A DNA stretch of 64,000 nt, taken from Macrostomum hystrix. Its lineage: Eukaryota > Platyhelminthes > Macrostomidae. Shown here piece after piece: positions 11,590 to 22,274 of the stretch. The DNA lies in contig CATNEN010000007.1 in the NCBI GenBank assembly GCA_950097015.1, positions 4,392,001 to 4,456,000 on the forward strand, in the 5' to 3' direction. The notes under the pieces are model-generated. The model did no database searches. It was not told the DNA's origin and saw only the letters and a list, made by a program, of their open reading frames with translations. How positions within the stretch are numbered: position 1 is the first letter of the stretch; every line of letters begins with the position of its first letter. The translations under genes and the position numbers were made by a program.

Positions 11590-11722
11590 TGCCGTTATTA
11601 GTAAATCATAATGCAGTAATTAGTAAATCATAATGCAGTAATTAGTCAATCATAATGCAGTTATTGGTCAATCATAATGCAGTTATTGGTCAATCATAAT
11701 GCAGTTATTGGTCAATCATGTC
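11590..11722. repeat. 22-bp tandem repeat, about 6 copies
   Basis: Units of 'aatcataatgcagttattgg' plus two bases. The left copies have agtaat/agtaa, the right copies gttattggtc, showing ordered divergence along the array. Confidence 0.8.
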
Positions 11723-13200
11723 TTCGCCATGCCGTGGCCCGCAGAGCTGAAATAGCGAAATAAATAAACTATAGACACAAAACATTTTAGCACAGATGAA
11801 TCACCATCTCATCAGAAAGTGCAGGCATCAATTCTGTTATTAAAAAGGGTTTGCTGGTTTGGCAGTTTCTTTCGCAAGCGGAACAGCATTATTGCATGAT
11901 TCATTAGAATCTTTCATGTCAATCCTACTGTCCGCAGCAAAATTATTCTGCCCTGCTTCACAGAGCGCATTCACTGGGGTATGCAATAAATATATAAATA
12001 GCAGCGAAATGTCCATTTCAAACATCTCTCTCGAGGCCCATTACTATGCAGCCAGCCTGCTATCTGCAATGACATCAAAGAATTCACCTGTTTGATTACT
12101 GAGGGAATCTGTGTCCCAGCTAGACACCTAAAACATAGGTCATCAAAAGCACATCGCTTATTCCACACATTTTACAGAAATATTCGCTTATACACCCATA
12201 GTTAGCCCAGTAAAAGGTTGTGGAATTCATATAGCATGCACTTTCCCAGGTCTTGGAGCCAGCTGCAAAAAGATGCCAGTTCTATCATACTGACTAATTT
12301 GCTCATATTTATTTCTGTCAGCAACAGCCATACAATTCGGACAGCGCAGTTCTCATGAATGAGTCTGATGTGCCATTCAAATCATGCACAACCGGCATAC
12401 CCAACTTCCAACTTAAAAAGGTGCCCTGGAAAGTGCGGGGCATCCAACAGGTTCAGCATTTCTGATGATTCAATAATAATCACAAATAATCATCGATTAT
12501 CTATGCTAGTATGATTCCCACAGGGCAGCTTCACTTCGAGAAAGTTCACTTTCTCTGCTTGAACATTTTGGCAATAGAGTGCGAAAGCGATGAGAAGTAT
12601 CTTCTCATGGGAAGCGAAAGTGGTGAGCAGAATTGATTTCTCGACTCTGGCGCCCATGAAGACTTCTTAGTGTTTAATGGGGATTTCCCTTAGTTACATG
12701 CGCTATTATTCAATCGACCCATGGCTTTTCAGCAGGATAATCCTGCTTTGTTGGACAATCCACTCTGGCCTTTTTAGTATACTCATCGTCAAACGTGGCC
12801 GGTGATTTCGGCCAGCTGTGTGTGGACAGACAGGTGCGAATGTTCATTCTTAATCGCAAATCAATCGGTACTCTTAAACAGGCATTCTTCTGCAGCTGAC
12901 TCTAAAAATGGATAACTTGCTTTTGTATGCATTCACTGCATTTTGCCCGGCTTATAAATGTAAAATATAATACTCCTGTCAAATATGCAGACATAAGAAT
13001 ATACCTTTTCTGACTTTTGTTTCACGCCCTACTGTGAAACAAATTCCGCTACTCCTACTATATAATATCACTTTCTTTGATGTCACTGCAGCACAGCAGC
13101 ACAGCCACAGCACAGCTCAACATGCTTAGTCGGCCATCACAAGATTTAAGCAAGGACTACTAAACAACACAACACAACAAGTGTTGTTAAGCAGTCCTTG
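11723..13200. other. Intergenic DNA with a diverged dispersed-repeat copy and a hairpin
   Basis: No supported gene. Bases 11990-12080 resemble the dispersed repeat at 6000-6160. At 13153-13200 an imperfect inverted repeat has 19-base arms (aaggactactaaacaacac and its complement with two mismatches) around a 10-base loop, immediately before the next dispersed-repeat copy. Confidence 0.4.
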
Positions 13201-13204
13201 GATT

Positions 13205-13455
13205 TAAGGTCTGCGATTAGGCTGCTTCAGACCATGGCTGCATACCCTCCATTTTATCGTGGAAGAACCTCTGAATCGTGATAAGCAGCGAACACGTATT
13301 TCAACCACGTCTCTCAAGGCCCATTGATATGCAGTCAACCTGCTCCAAAATGAACAGGATTTACGCTGATGTGACTCATTGGGCCAATGGGCAGAGCTCA
13401 ACTATCATGCACCATTTACACATCAGGCGGCTCAACTTGTGATGGCGACTCACTG
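13205..13455. repeat. Dispersed repeat, copy 3 (beside Helitron helicase fragment)
   Basis: Matches 6002-6160 and 6340-6455 closely, with the intervening part deleted. It lies just downstream, on the minus strand, of the helicase fragment at 13533-14490, as the first copy lies downstream of RPA-like copy B. Confidence 0.7.
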
Positions 13456-13532
13456 CAACATCTCACAGACTCACAAGTCACGGGAACTCGATTGAAGTTC
13501 GATAAACTCACGAATGTCCAGTGAACAATCTT

Positions 13533-14490
13533 CTAGTCTCCAGTGAGCACCTCTGGGTAGACAACGTTCCTGGTCGTGGTTCCAGACAACCGGACCCGGA
13601 CATTTGCTACATTTTCGCTCGAGACAGCGCAGTATATAACTGGCCGTGCGCAAAGCATCCAACCGCCAGGTCGATGCCGACTGTCTCCAGGCTCTGCCCC
13701 TGAGACTTGTGAATCGTCAGGCAAAAGCTGGGCTTCACCGGAAACTGCAGCCGCTTGAAGCAGACTGGTAGGTCAGCATTGTTGGGCTGTAGGGGAATCC
13801 GCGGCAGCAGGATTTCATCTCCAGTGAACTGGCCAGCAGCGACTTTGCAGCGCAGCACATTCTCGCCCAGCTCCAGGATGATCAGCCGGGTGCCGTTGCA
13901 CAGCCGTGGCGGGTTCAGATTCCGCAGCAGAACCAGCGGCATGCCCACCTTGAGCTTCAGAAGGTGGGCATGGAAATTCGGTGTATCCAGCTGATTCAGC
14001 AGCTCCGGAGGAAAGTGCGTGGCCGCATCCTCGTCAGCCACGCTGTCCACCGAGCGATACTCGCGCAGTTGGCATGGGAACATGGCCAGGCACTCGTTGT
14101 TGATCGCGTCAACCGCATCGTTGTAGGGCGCCAGGATGGCTCGGCTGGCAAAGTAGCTATCGCGCTCCTCTGACGCCTCGAACGAAGGGTACACGAACAG
14201 GATCAGCTCGGATAGCGGCGCCTCCGCCGAAATGACAATCTCGGCATGAAGGCGGACGGTGTCATCCGACTGATCAGCCAACCCAGAGCCGATCTGTGTG
14301 GAATGGGCAGGAAAATGCAAGAGAATCGCAGGCTACACAGGTGATCTACTCCTACAAGCAGCAATAGCAAAACTTACCTGCATGAGCAGCTGCATATAGC
14401 GATGGTACAGCTCAGCATCAGCACAACTCTGCAGTCGGATGTTCTTGGAAAGGCGGTGCCTCTGAAACAAAGATCACAGTGGGGACTTGC
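13533..14490 (-). pseudogene. Helitron PIF1-type helicase, C-terminal fragment (copy A)
   Basis: Minus-strand fragment nearly identical to 24845-25795. It holds the end of one exon (14490-14377), the same 83-bp intron, and the last exon from 14293 down. The last exon encodes the C-terminal helicase region, including the Helitron/PIF1 signature 'LTIHKSQGQSLETVGIDLA' and 'GQLYTALSRAK'. One base is missing from an A-run just after SRAK compared with copy B, which shifts the frame. Where copy B has an in-frame TAA (FTGD*), this copy has a Glu codon, so it is intact at that site. The sequence upstream of 14490 differs from copy B. It is a truncated duplicate that cannot encode a full helicase. Confidence 0.85.
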
Positions 14491-14735
14491 TAACCCGATG
14501 AATTTTGATAGCCGCCGTGGTGGGTTATTTACGGCTCATATGAGAAGCTTGACCAGTATTTGCGCAGTTTTTTTAGCAGTTTGGACCGTGTTTAAGAATT
14601 TTAGAGCCACCTGTGCGGGTGAAGTGTCTAAAGTGTGTAAAAAGTTGCGCAAAAGTTGCTTAACTTTTCAGCGGCTCTCGAGGCTAACGCGGCCTAAAAG
14701 TTGGTCATATGTTTTTGATGGCTCAAGCACGTTTA
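14491..14735. other. Junction between helicase fragment and minisatellite
   Basis: Unique sequence with 'gcctaaaagttgg' and 'ggctcatatgag' motifs related to words in the minisatellites at 14736-15420 and 22690-22920. No gene seen. Confidence 0.35.
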
Positions 14736-15420
14736 AAAAGTGGCTCAAGTGGCTCTAACCGCTCAATGGCTGGTCAAGTGTCTCAAGTGGTTCAAGCTGC
14801 TCAATGGCTGGTCAAGTGTCTCAAGTGGCTCAAGCTGCTCAATGGCTGGTCAAGTGTCTCAAGTGGCTCAAGCTGCTCAATGGCTGGTCAAGTGTCTCAA
14901 GTGGCTCAAGCTGCTCAATGGCTGGTCAAGTGTCTCAAGTGGCTCAAGCTGCTCAATGGCTGGTCAAGTGTCTCAAGTGGCTAAAGCTGCTCAATTGCTG
15001 GTCAAGTGTCTCAAGTGGCTCTAACCGCTCAATGGCTGGTCAAGCGTCTCAAGTGGTTCAAGCTGCTCAATGGCTGGTCAAGTGTCTCAAGTGGCTCAAG
15101 CTGCTCAATGGCTGGTCAAGCGTCTCAAGTGGCTCAAGCTGCTCAATGGCTGGTCAAGTGTCTCAAGTTGCTCTAACCGCTCAATGGCTGGTCAAGTGTC
15201 TCAAGTGGCTAAAGCTGCTCAATGGCTGGTCAAGTATCTCAAGTGGCTCAAGCTGCTCAATGGCTGGTCAAGTGTCTCAAGTGGCTCAAGCTGCTCAATG
15301 GCTGGTCAAGTGTCTTAAGTGGCTCTAACCGCTCATTGGCTGGTTAAGTGTCTTAAGTGGCTAAAGCTGCTCAATGGCTGGTCAAGTGTCTCAAGTGGCT
15401 CGCACTGCTCAATGGATGCA
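14736..15420. repeat. 38-bp minisatellite, about 17 copies
   Basis: Unit: 'ctcaatggctggtcaagtgt' followed by 'ctcaagtggctcaagctg'. Point variants (ctctaaccg, ctaaagctg, gcgtctc) are spread through the array. All three plus frames are open because the unit lacks stops, so the long open frames here are artefacts. Confidence 0.9.
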
Positions 15421-15486
15421 AAAGTGTCGCAAGTGAGTTTCTGTGAGCTAATATATTTTATTTTATATTTTATTTAGCTACCCCAT

Positions 15487-16350
15487 GTGTATTCAACTGT
15501 ACTCGAAGCGATTCGAAACTATTCCAAGCTACCCATTGTATATTCAACTGCACTCGAAACTATTCCAAGCTACCCATTGTATATTCAACTGTACTTGAAA
15601 CTATTCCAAGCTACCCATTGTCTATTCAACTGTACTCGAAACTATTCCAAGCTACCCATTGTATATTCAACTGTACTCGAAACTATTCGAAACTATTCGA
15701 AGCTACCCAATGTGTATTCAACTGTACTCGAAACTATTCGGAGCTACCAACAAATGTGTATTCAACTGTACTCGAAACTATTCGGAGCTACCAACAAATG
15801 TGTATTCAACTGTACTCGAAACTATTCGGAGCTACCAACAAATGTGTATTCAACTGTACTCGAAACTATTCGGAGCTACCAAATGTGTATTCAACTGTAC
15901 TCGAAACTATTCGGAGCTACCAAATGTATATTCAACTGTACTCGAAACTATTCCAAGCTACCCATTGTATATTTAACTGTATTCGAAACTATTCGGAGCT
16001 ACCAAATGTGTATTCAACTGTACTCGAAACTATTCCAAGCTACCCATTGTATACTTAACTGTACTCGAAACTATTCGAAACTATTCGGAGCTACCAAATG
16101 TGTATTCAACTGTACTCGAAACTATTCGAAAGTATTCGGAGCTACCAAATGTATATTCAACTGTACTCGAAACTATTCCAAGCTACCCATGTGTATTCAT
16201 CTGTACTCGAAACTATTCCAAGCTACCCATGTGTATTCAACTGTACTCGAAACTATTCCAAGCTACCCATGTGTATTCAACTGTACTCGAAACTATTCCA
16301 AGCTACGCATGTGTATTCAACTGTACTCGAAACTATTCCAAGCTACTGGA
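15487..16350. repeat. About 40-bp minisatellite, about 21 copies
   Basis: Unit: 'tgtgtattcaactgtactcg' followed by 'aaactattccaagctaccca'. Variants have ttcggagctaccaa, and some units contain an extra 'aaactattcg'. Subtypes are clustered (cggag type 15730-16150, ccaag type at both ends), suggesting local amplification. Open frames across it are artefacts. Confidence 0.9.
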
Positions 16351-16904
16351 ATCTGTTGCGAAACAAATAAAAGTGAGTGATGGACGCAGTTGTGCGTGTT
16401 GACTCTGAAGACAGCTGGAGTTTATTTTTTGGGTTGTATTATATACGTTAGATGTGTATAGGTCAGACAGAATTATTACTCGGATGTGATCCTAAATTAG
16501 GAAAATAATCCCACTCTATCTATCCCATCATGATTTTATCCTTTCCACTCTATCGGTGCGAAGTAAAGAAGAACAAAAAAATTTAATCTTTATTTTATCC
16601 TTTCCACTTTGTGATTGTCATTTTGAAATTGAACATTTTAAATCGAACACTTGAAATTTTTTGTAAGTAAACGTTTTCGCAAACCGATTTTATACCCGAA
16701 AAGTTGTCCAGCTTGGACGCTTTGAAGCACTGAGTGTGCTACTGTTTTAATCCTTTTAAGCCTTTGTTGTAAATCATTTTATTACTGGGCCGTTGATACG
16801 ACAGCATGCATGGTCGCATAGCTATTTGAGGTATTTTACATTCGAATGTGCTTGGTCTGACTCGAGCTGACAAGCTAGTAGCCTGTAACTACGCTAGTTT
16901 ACAG
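16351..16904. other. Intergenic, AT-rich
   Basis: No gene recognised. Ends in a pyrimidine-poor 'ctagtttacag' directly before the next ATG, which could be a splice acceptor for an upstream exon that I cannot place. Confidence 0.3.
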
Positions 16905-17201
16905 ATGGCCCAAGGCAGTGACGGCAGTCCGATTGACTGGTCTGCATTGTTGGACCAGGTCATCATCGAGATGGCGCCGACCCGACCAGGGTCCCCAGCA
17001 GCATCGCCGCCTGGACGGGAGAGGACCGCTAGCGAGCTGGCCAGCCAGATCTTTTGGTCGGATGAGCCACTCGCAATTCGGCTTCCTTCTCCCCCTTCTC
17101 CCCCTCCTCCGGATGTAGTTGTGTCGGCGTCGCCGCACGACACGTCACCAGAACCGACATCCCCTGTCCCCTCTGTGCAGTCGGAGCCACCGGAGCGCTA
17201 A
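16905..17201 (+). CDS. Small Pro/Ser-rich hypothetical protein
   Basis: A 98-residue frame starting at ATG 16905. It has an N-terminal 'MAQGSDGSPIDWSALLDQVI' segment that could form a helix, then a Pro/Ser-rich, disordered tail ending PPER. AATAAA occurs at 17265-17270, 64 bases past the stop, consistent with a real transcript end. GC content and codon bias resemble the other coding exons here. No family recognised. Confidence 0.4.
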   Translation: MAQGSDGSPIDWSALLDQVIIEMAPTRPGSPAASPPGRERTASELASQIFWSDEPLAIRLPSPPSPPPPDVVVSASPHDTSPEPTSPVPSVQSEPPER

Positions 17202-17301
17202 GGGGAGGTACAAAACATCTAGGAGAGTAGACAGCACAGAAGAATGATCAGGGAATTGTTGTCTAAATAAATACTTTACTTTTCTTAATTCATTCAACGA
17301 C

Positions 17302-17421
17302 ATGGGGGCACACCTGAAAAGGCAGGAGCACGCCATCCGGGAACAACAGCGCGAATTGCTGCGTCAGCGACGCGAGCAGGCGCAGCGTCGACTTGATGCC
17401 GTGGTAGAGGGCAACGATTGA
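17302..17421 (+). CDS. Very small Arg/Gln/Glu-rich ORF
   Basis: A 39-residue frame, too short for most gene callers: MGAHLKRQEHAIREQQREL and onward, predicted to be one charged helix, ending VVEGND. It lies between two other small GC-rich ORFs on the same strand and could be an exon of a larger gene with 17536-17976. No family recognised. Confidence 0.3.
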   Translation: MGAHLKRQEHAIREQQRELLRQRREQAQRRLDAVVEGND

Positions 17422-17535
17422 CGGGAGCAGTACGCGGGAGAAAGAGGGAATTACAATGAGACGTGACGATATTGGGGCACATTCACCATCCAAAGTATAC
17501 TGTAGATTTCAGCAACTGCCTTTTCGACCCCCCTG

Positions 17536-17976
17536 ATGTCGAACTCGTTCAATCAACCCTCTTCTGCCAACGCCCGGCAGCTGGATGTTCAGGAGCAGCA
17601 ACGGCAGCGCGCTCTTGATATGGGCAGCTCCAACCAGCAACTCTGGAATCTCATGTATCCCGGTTTGGGGCATGAGGACAGGCGCAGCCTCGACGGCATG
17701 GAGGCCGATCTGCAGGACCAGAGGGAGGTCCTGGAGCGACAGCGCGCCATACTGCAGCAGCAGGAGCAGCTGCTAGAACAGCAGTTTTTACTCCTCCAAC
17801 AACGCCGTGAAGAGGAAAGGCTCCGCCGTGAGCGAGATGAGCAGCTGCTGGCGCAGGACGCCGAGCGGGAGCACCGCCGTGATGCCTCGGACTCCGATGA
17901 TGATGACTTATTCCGCATTCCGCTACGTCAACGTCCCCAGGGCCCTCTTGTTCCACCTCACTTGCGGGAGCTGTAG
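17536..17976 (+). CDS. Hypothetical coiled-coil protein (Gln/Glu/Arg-rich)
   Basis: A 146-residue frame from ATG 17536. Residues about 55-125 are a long charged helix of Glu/Gln/Arg with heptad-like leucines (DLQDQREVLERQRAILQQQE and onward), then a DSDDDD acidic cluster and a basic/proline C-terminus. No domain beyond a coiled coil is visible. Open frames on the other strand are low-complexity Ser/Cys/Arg strings, so the plus strand is the likelier coding strand. Confidence 0.45.
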   Translation: MSNSFNQPSSANARQLDVQEQQRQRALDMGSSNQQLWNLMYPGLGHEDRRSLDGMEADLQDQREVLERQRAILQQQEQLLEQQFLLLQQRREEERLRRERDEQLLAQDAEREHRRDASDSDDDDLFRIPLRQRPQGPLVPPHLREL

Positions 17977-18187
17977 ATGGAGCTATATAGGGCCTTAATT
18001 CAGGGTTTAGGGATTTTGTGTTCGGATACCTTCTTTACATTTCGCACCGCACCCTAAACCGCTCTCCAGTGCCAGTATAAAGTTTATATAAATATATATA
18101 CTAGAATACATTCATTAATGGCCGATCGACGCGAGCCGATCGACGCCAATCCTTTACTCGCGACGCGCACTTACCTACAATGCGCAT

Positions 18188-18883
18188 ATGGTCTGCGAGC
18201 ACATGGCTGACTTCGCGCTGCAATTTGGGCCAGTGCATCGCCTCTCAGCCAGTCTTTTCGAAGCGCAGCACTATAGGCTGCTGTCTAGGCTGCATGGCCG
18301 CAGACGCCTGGGTCCAGAGCTGCGCAACATCGTCGACGCAGACAGTGCCTGCCGCCGACTTCTGGGGTCCAGCCAACTGCCAGCTGGTCAGGAAGCTGCA
18401 GATGATCGCCGAATCGTCGAAGGGGTGATGCTTCAGTGCCCCATTCGACAGTCCCCAGGAAAATTCCGCCGCGCTGTTCTGCCCAACGGCTTTGCCCTGG
18501 AGGTGTTTCGGCCCAGTTTGGCGCACCTGCGCACGGTCTCCTGCTTTGTTGGAACCTTTGCGGACGTGGTCCCCGACGCTGCTGCTCTTGACTTCGCAAG
18601 AGTCGAGAGCATTTCCGAGTCAGCCGGCACTGTATTTGTCCGCCTACGACCATTGCGTGTCGCCGATGCACCAGCCGCACCACTTTTCCTGCTCACTGGA
18701 GCTGCAGGTGGGGAAGAAGCAGGCTGCACCTTCACCCACGCTCGGCGGCTAATGTGCGACCCCTTCGGCGAGCTTCCTAGCGACATGGACACCGTCCAGC
18801 ACTTTAGCTGCATCCTGGGGACCTGCGCCGTCAGCGACACGCACATCGCGTTAATGCCCCATGCCCAGGCTTCTTTCGCCTGA
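18188..18883 (+). CDS. Hypothetical protein, GC-rich 231-residue frame
   Basis: Open from ATG 18188 to TGA 18881-18883. The composition is protein-like (balanced hydrophobic and charged residues, few low-complexity runs), unlike the competing minus-strand frames. I recognise no domain: there is no visible zinc motif, Rep HUH motif or helicase motif. It sits 240 bases before the B-box/BEN gene on the same strand and could be an upstream exon group of it or an independent gene. A SINE-like B-box promoter word with 'ccacatttatttggcc' follows at 19010-19045. Confidence 0.45.
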   Translation: MVCEHMADFALQFGPVHRLSASLFEAQHYRLLSRLHGRRRLGPELRNIVDADSACRRLLGSSQLPAGQEAADDRRIVEGVMLQCPIRQSPGKFRRAVLPNGFALEVFRPSLAHLRTVSCFVGTFADVVPDAAALDFARVESISESAGTVFVRLRPLRVADAPAAPLFLLTGAAGGEEAGCTFTHARRLMCDPFGELPSDMDTVQHFSCILGTCAVSDTHIALMPHAQASFA

Positions 18884-19004
18884 AGGTGAACCCCTATAAT
18901 ACTGGCACTGGCACGCGGGGTTTCCTAGAACTTTCAATTCATTTCCCTTTATCTATGACTGATATAATGGTTTCCCAGAACTTGTAACTGAACTTCCCAG
19001 AACA

Positions 19005-19046
19005 GTCCCTGAGTTCGATTCCGCCGCGAGACCACATTTATTTGGC
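19005..19046 (+). repeat. tRNA-derived SINE remnant
   Basis: 'ctgagttcgattccgccgcg' resembles a tRNA T-arm/B-box (GTTCGATTCC) and is followed by 'agaccacatttatttgg'. Nearly the same joined pair (GCTCGATTCG ... ggccacatttatttgg) occurs at 60298-60330. Only the B-box and the start of the body are present here. Confidence 0.5.
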
Positions 19047-19120
19047 CTCCTCTAGTACTAATTCCCCCCCTAATTGCAGCCAGCAGCTTGCTTGAGAATT
19101 TTTTTCTGCGAATTTGAGAA

Positions 19121-21019
19121 ATGGCACCCAAAAAAACAACATGCGATCTCTGCGGGGCTGCGCCACCTGCCCTTTCCTGCCGCACTTGCAAGAAGAAGTT
19201 ATGCGAGCCTTGTAGTGCTGTGACGCACCGCCATCCTGAAAGGCAGCGGCACAGGCCGCTCGCGATTGCCGATCGCGATGGCGATACAGTGCAGCCAACC
19301 GCCACCACCGTGCCGAAGGATGTGACATCGGCCAGACTGGCACGGGAGGCTTCGGCTTTGGACTCTGGCCCCTCCTTCGCGGCAGCCCCAGCTCCGCCTG
19401 TCCCCTCTGTGCCCGCCCAAGCCCCTCCGCCTGTCCCCTCTGTGCCCGCCCAAGCCCCTCCGCCTGTCCCGCCCGCCTTGTCTGCTCCCCAACCGCCAGC
19501 ATCGCCAGCGAAGAGGCGGCGTCAACTGCCAACGACGGCTGCGGCTTTCTCAATACCAGGTGGGTCAGAGCAGCAGTACTGGCTCGTGCAGTTTCTGCCC
19601 CAGCGCAGTTTCCGAGCTGTGCAATCCTATCGAATTGCAACAGCAGTTCCCCCCCGGGGGCTACAAGCGCTGGTCGGAGGTTGAAGTGTATTGCGCCCCA
19701 ACCATCAGCCCCACAACTATAAGTCACCGCGCAGTACTCTTTAATGGTCCCTTCGCATCCTACTCCATTGCCAAGACGCACGAGCAGCTGTGCCGTAACC
19801 TGCCTCCCGATCCGGTTTCAGTGCAGCCTACTTGCGTGCAGTGCAAGCTGCGAGACGCTCAGCTGCTGGAAGCTCGCAGTGCTGCCGCCTCACTGCGAGA
19901 TACGGTCAGCCGTACTGCAGCTGAAGCCAGTCAGCTGCGAGATGAGCTGGCAAAGTCTATTGCTGTACAGGATGAGCTGCGGGGCGAGATCGATCGCCTG
20001 CGCAGTGTCATCGACGAACTGCATTCGGAGCAGCAGCGCGACAGCGCACATTTGGCCAACGGACTGGCATCCGTGGCTGCGCTGGTGGAACAGCTCCGAG
20101 CTGTTCCTGCCGGGAAGCTCGGCAGCCGTGGCGCTTGCGCTGCAGATGATTCTCAGCCTGCCCAGCTGCCCAGCGACCTCTTCGACCTTGCGCTGACTCC
20201 GATCAGCCAGGGAGTCAGTGACTCCGGAGTGACTGCAGGATCCTGCAGTCAGAAGCCAGCTGCAGCCCGTTCTGCCACCAGCTGCACCCAGCGGCTCATG
20301 TCTGGCAGCTCGGTTTTGGTGAGGAGGCAAAAATATTTCGCCAGTATTAAAAGCCGTCCTTGTCACCACTCCTTGTCATCTGGGTCTTCTCGCAAAATAT
20401 CTCACAGGTTACCCCGGCAGGCTGGTCCCTTCTTGCAGCCGCTCTGGCCGAGTATAAGGCCAACAGGACAGATGCCACTCGCCGCCTTTTGATACGCAGA
20501 CTGCTGCAGGCCGTATTTTCCGAAGAGGAGATTCGGTCCTGCACGTACAAGGGCAAGAGCCGCGGAGGTGAAGGTCGTATGGCCGCACCATTCGACAAGC
20601 GGCAGGCCGTCTCCAGCTACCTGCTGAGCGAGGCTGGCTTGTCAAAGTGCGAGCGGGAGGTGCATGATATCTTCCGGCGCCTCACGGAGACTCACCGCCG
20701 TGCCCTCCGCCCGCCTACCAGCACTCCAAAAAAAGGCAAGGGTGCCGACGCAGGCGCAGTGGGAGCCGCTGACGCTGCAGCCGGAGCCGCTGCCGACGCA
20801 GCCGGAGCCGCTGCCGACGCCTCTGGAACCGCTGCCGACGCATCCGGGGCCGCAGCCGACGCAGCCGGAGCCGCTGCCGACGCCTCTGGAGCCGCTGCCG
20901 ACGCATCCGGGGCCGCAGCCGACGCAGCCGGAGCCGCTGCCGAAGCAGCCGGAGCAGCCGTTGTTGGTGATTTTGAAGAAGAAAGTGACGACGGGTCAGA
21001 TGAGGAGGCCATGGACTAA
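19121..21019 (+). CDS. B-box zinc finger + coiled coil + BEN domain protein
   Basis: Gene model of 586 residues: exons 19121-19559, 19609-20318 and 20408-21019, with GT/AG introns of 49 and 89 bp and the frame preserved. Exon 1 opens with a B-box-type zinc finger (CDLCGAAPPALSCRTCKKKL then CEPC...THRHPERQRH; Cys and His spacing as in TRIM B-boxes), then a Pro/Ala tract with three VPAQAPPP repeats. Exon 2 has a zinc-like CVQC pair and a coiled coil of about 100 residues (RDAQLLEARSAAASLRDTV onward). Exon 3 holds a BEN-like domain (LIRRLLQAVFSEEEIRSCTY ... FDKRQAVSSYLLSEAGL), a fold known for DNA binding and chromatin roles, then 18-codon Ala/Gly/Asp repeats and an acidic end. Nuclear DNA- or chromatin-binding is inferred. 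It lies between two inverted Helitron helicase copies, so it may be host cargo or an element gene. Confidence 0.7.
20745..20960 (+). repeat. In-frame Ala-rich repeats in the BEN gene
   Basis: GC-rich 18-bp units (gccgacgcagccggagcc type) are arranged in a 54/108-bp higher-order pattern encoding ADAAGAA/ADASGAA. The repeat length is a multiple of three, so the frame survives copy-number change. Minus-strand and alternative frames here are artefacts. Confidence 0.8.
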
Positions 21020-21334
21020 CATGTAATGTTATTCCATGGAATGTTCCATGACATGGAATGGTGTGGTCTGCGCCGCCGCTCTTCCCCCAGGTCTTCCCCC
21101 AATTTTGACCCACAAAGGCGGTTCACTTTTTTTATCAGGTAGGTGTGGCTTGGGCTGTCGCTCTTCCCCAGGTCGGGTCGGATGAGGCGAACAGGTCGGG
21201 CCTGCCTTCAATTGCTTAGCTAGTCTTTATTAGGAAGCATAGAAATAGTAAGAAATGAAGCTCTCGCCTACACTCTAATTGGCTCCATCTGCACAGTCCC
21301 CACTTTCTTGCTTTCCTTTACTTACATTTTTTGT
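21020..21334. other. 3' flank of the BEN gene
   Basis: Contains 'ttttgacccacaaaggcggt' followed by 'tcactttttttatcagg', which recurs with few changes at 23311-23350, just upstream of the helicase gene. No gene seen. Confidence 0.4.
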
Positions 21335-22050
21335 TCTTTTCTATATTGCTTATTGCCTATTGCCTATTGCTAACTTCTTATTGCCTATTGCCAATTTCTT
21401 ATTGCTTTATATTGCATATTTCCTTATTGCTTATTGCCTATTGCCAATGTCTTATTGCTTTATATTGCATATTTCCTTATTGCTTATTGCCTATTGCCAA
21501 TGTCTTATTGCTTTATATTGCATATTTCCTTATTGCTTATTGCCTATTGCCAATGTCTTATTGCTTTATATTGCATATTTCCTTATTGCTTATTGCCTAT
21601 TGCCAATTTCTTATTGCTCATTGCATATTTCCTTATTGCTTATTGCCTATTGCTAACTTCTTATTGCCTATTGCCAATTTCTTATTGCTTTATATTGCAT
21701 ATTTCCTTATTGCTTATTGCCTATTGCCAATGTCTTATTGCTTTATATTGCATATTTCCTTATTGCTTATTGCCTATTGCCAATGTCTTATTGCTTTATA
21801 TTGCATATTTCCTTATTGCTTATTGCCTATTGCCAATTTCTTATTGCTCATTGCATATTTCCTTATTGCTTATTGCCTATTGCTAACTTCTTATTGCCTA
21901 TTGCCAATTTCTTATTGCTTTATATTGCATATTTCCTTATTGCTTATTGCCTATTGCCAATGTCTTATTGCTTTATATTGCATATTTCCTTATTGCTTAT
22001 TGCCTATTGCCAATTTCTTATTGCTCATTGCATATTTCCTTCTTGCTTAT
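21335..22050. repeat. 53-bp minisatellite, about 13 copies
   Basis: Unit built from 'ttgctttatattgcatattt' + 'ccttattgcttattgcctat' + 'tgccaatgtctta'. A longer variant with 'tgctaacttcttattgccta' appears at about 21360, 21655 and 21890, giving a higher-order period. All plus frames are open over hundreds of codons, which explains the apparent large hydrophobic 'proteins'. Confidence 0.9.
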
Positions 22051-22069
22051 TGCTTATTGGTGACGATTG

Positions 22070-22250
22070 CTTTATTCTGCATTGCTTTTTGCTTCTTGTT
22101 TATGTTCCTGTTTGCTTTGTTTTTCTCTGTTTGCTTTGCTTTTCTGTTTGCTTTTGTTTTTCTGTTTGCTTTTGTTTTTCTGTTTGCTTTTGTTTTCTGT
22201 TTGCTTTTGTTTTTCTGTTTGCTTTTGTTTTTCTGTTTGCTTTGTTTCCT
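22070..22250. repeat. 18-bp pyrimidine-rich minisatellite
   Basis: Tandem 'tctgtttgcttttgtttt' units, about 8 copies, with 1-2 base length variation. Directly follows the 53-bp array. Confidence 0.85.
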
Positions 22251-22274
22251 AATCAAACTTATAGGCCATTCAAT

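Noticed and set aside
14709-16402. Long open frames across 14.7-16.4 kb
   Set aside because: Products are direct translations of the 38-bp and 40-bp arrays in every frame; no domain or unique sequence.
19038-19781. Minus-strand frame of 247 codons over the B-box exon
   Set aside because: The plus strand has the Cys/His B-box pattern and a frame-preserving intron; the minus frame has no domain.
16848-21019. Rep (HUH) nuclease domain of the Helitron upstream of the helicase
   Set aside because: I searched the upstream ORFs for HUH and the two-Tyr motif and saw neither; the helicase copy appears to lack Rep.
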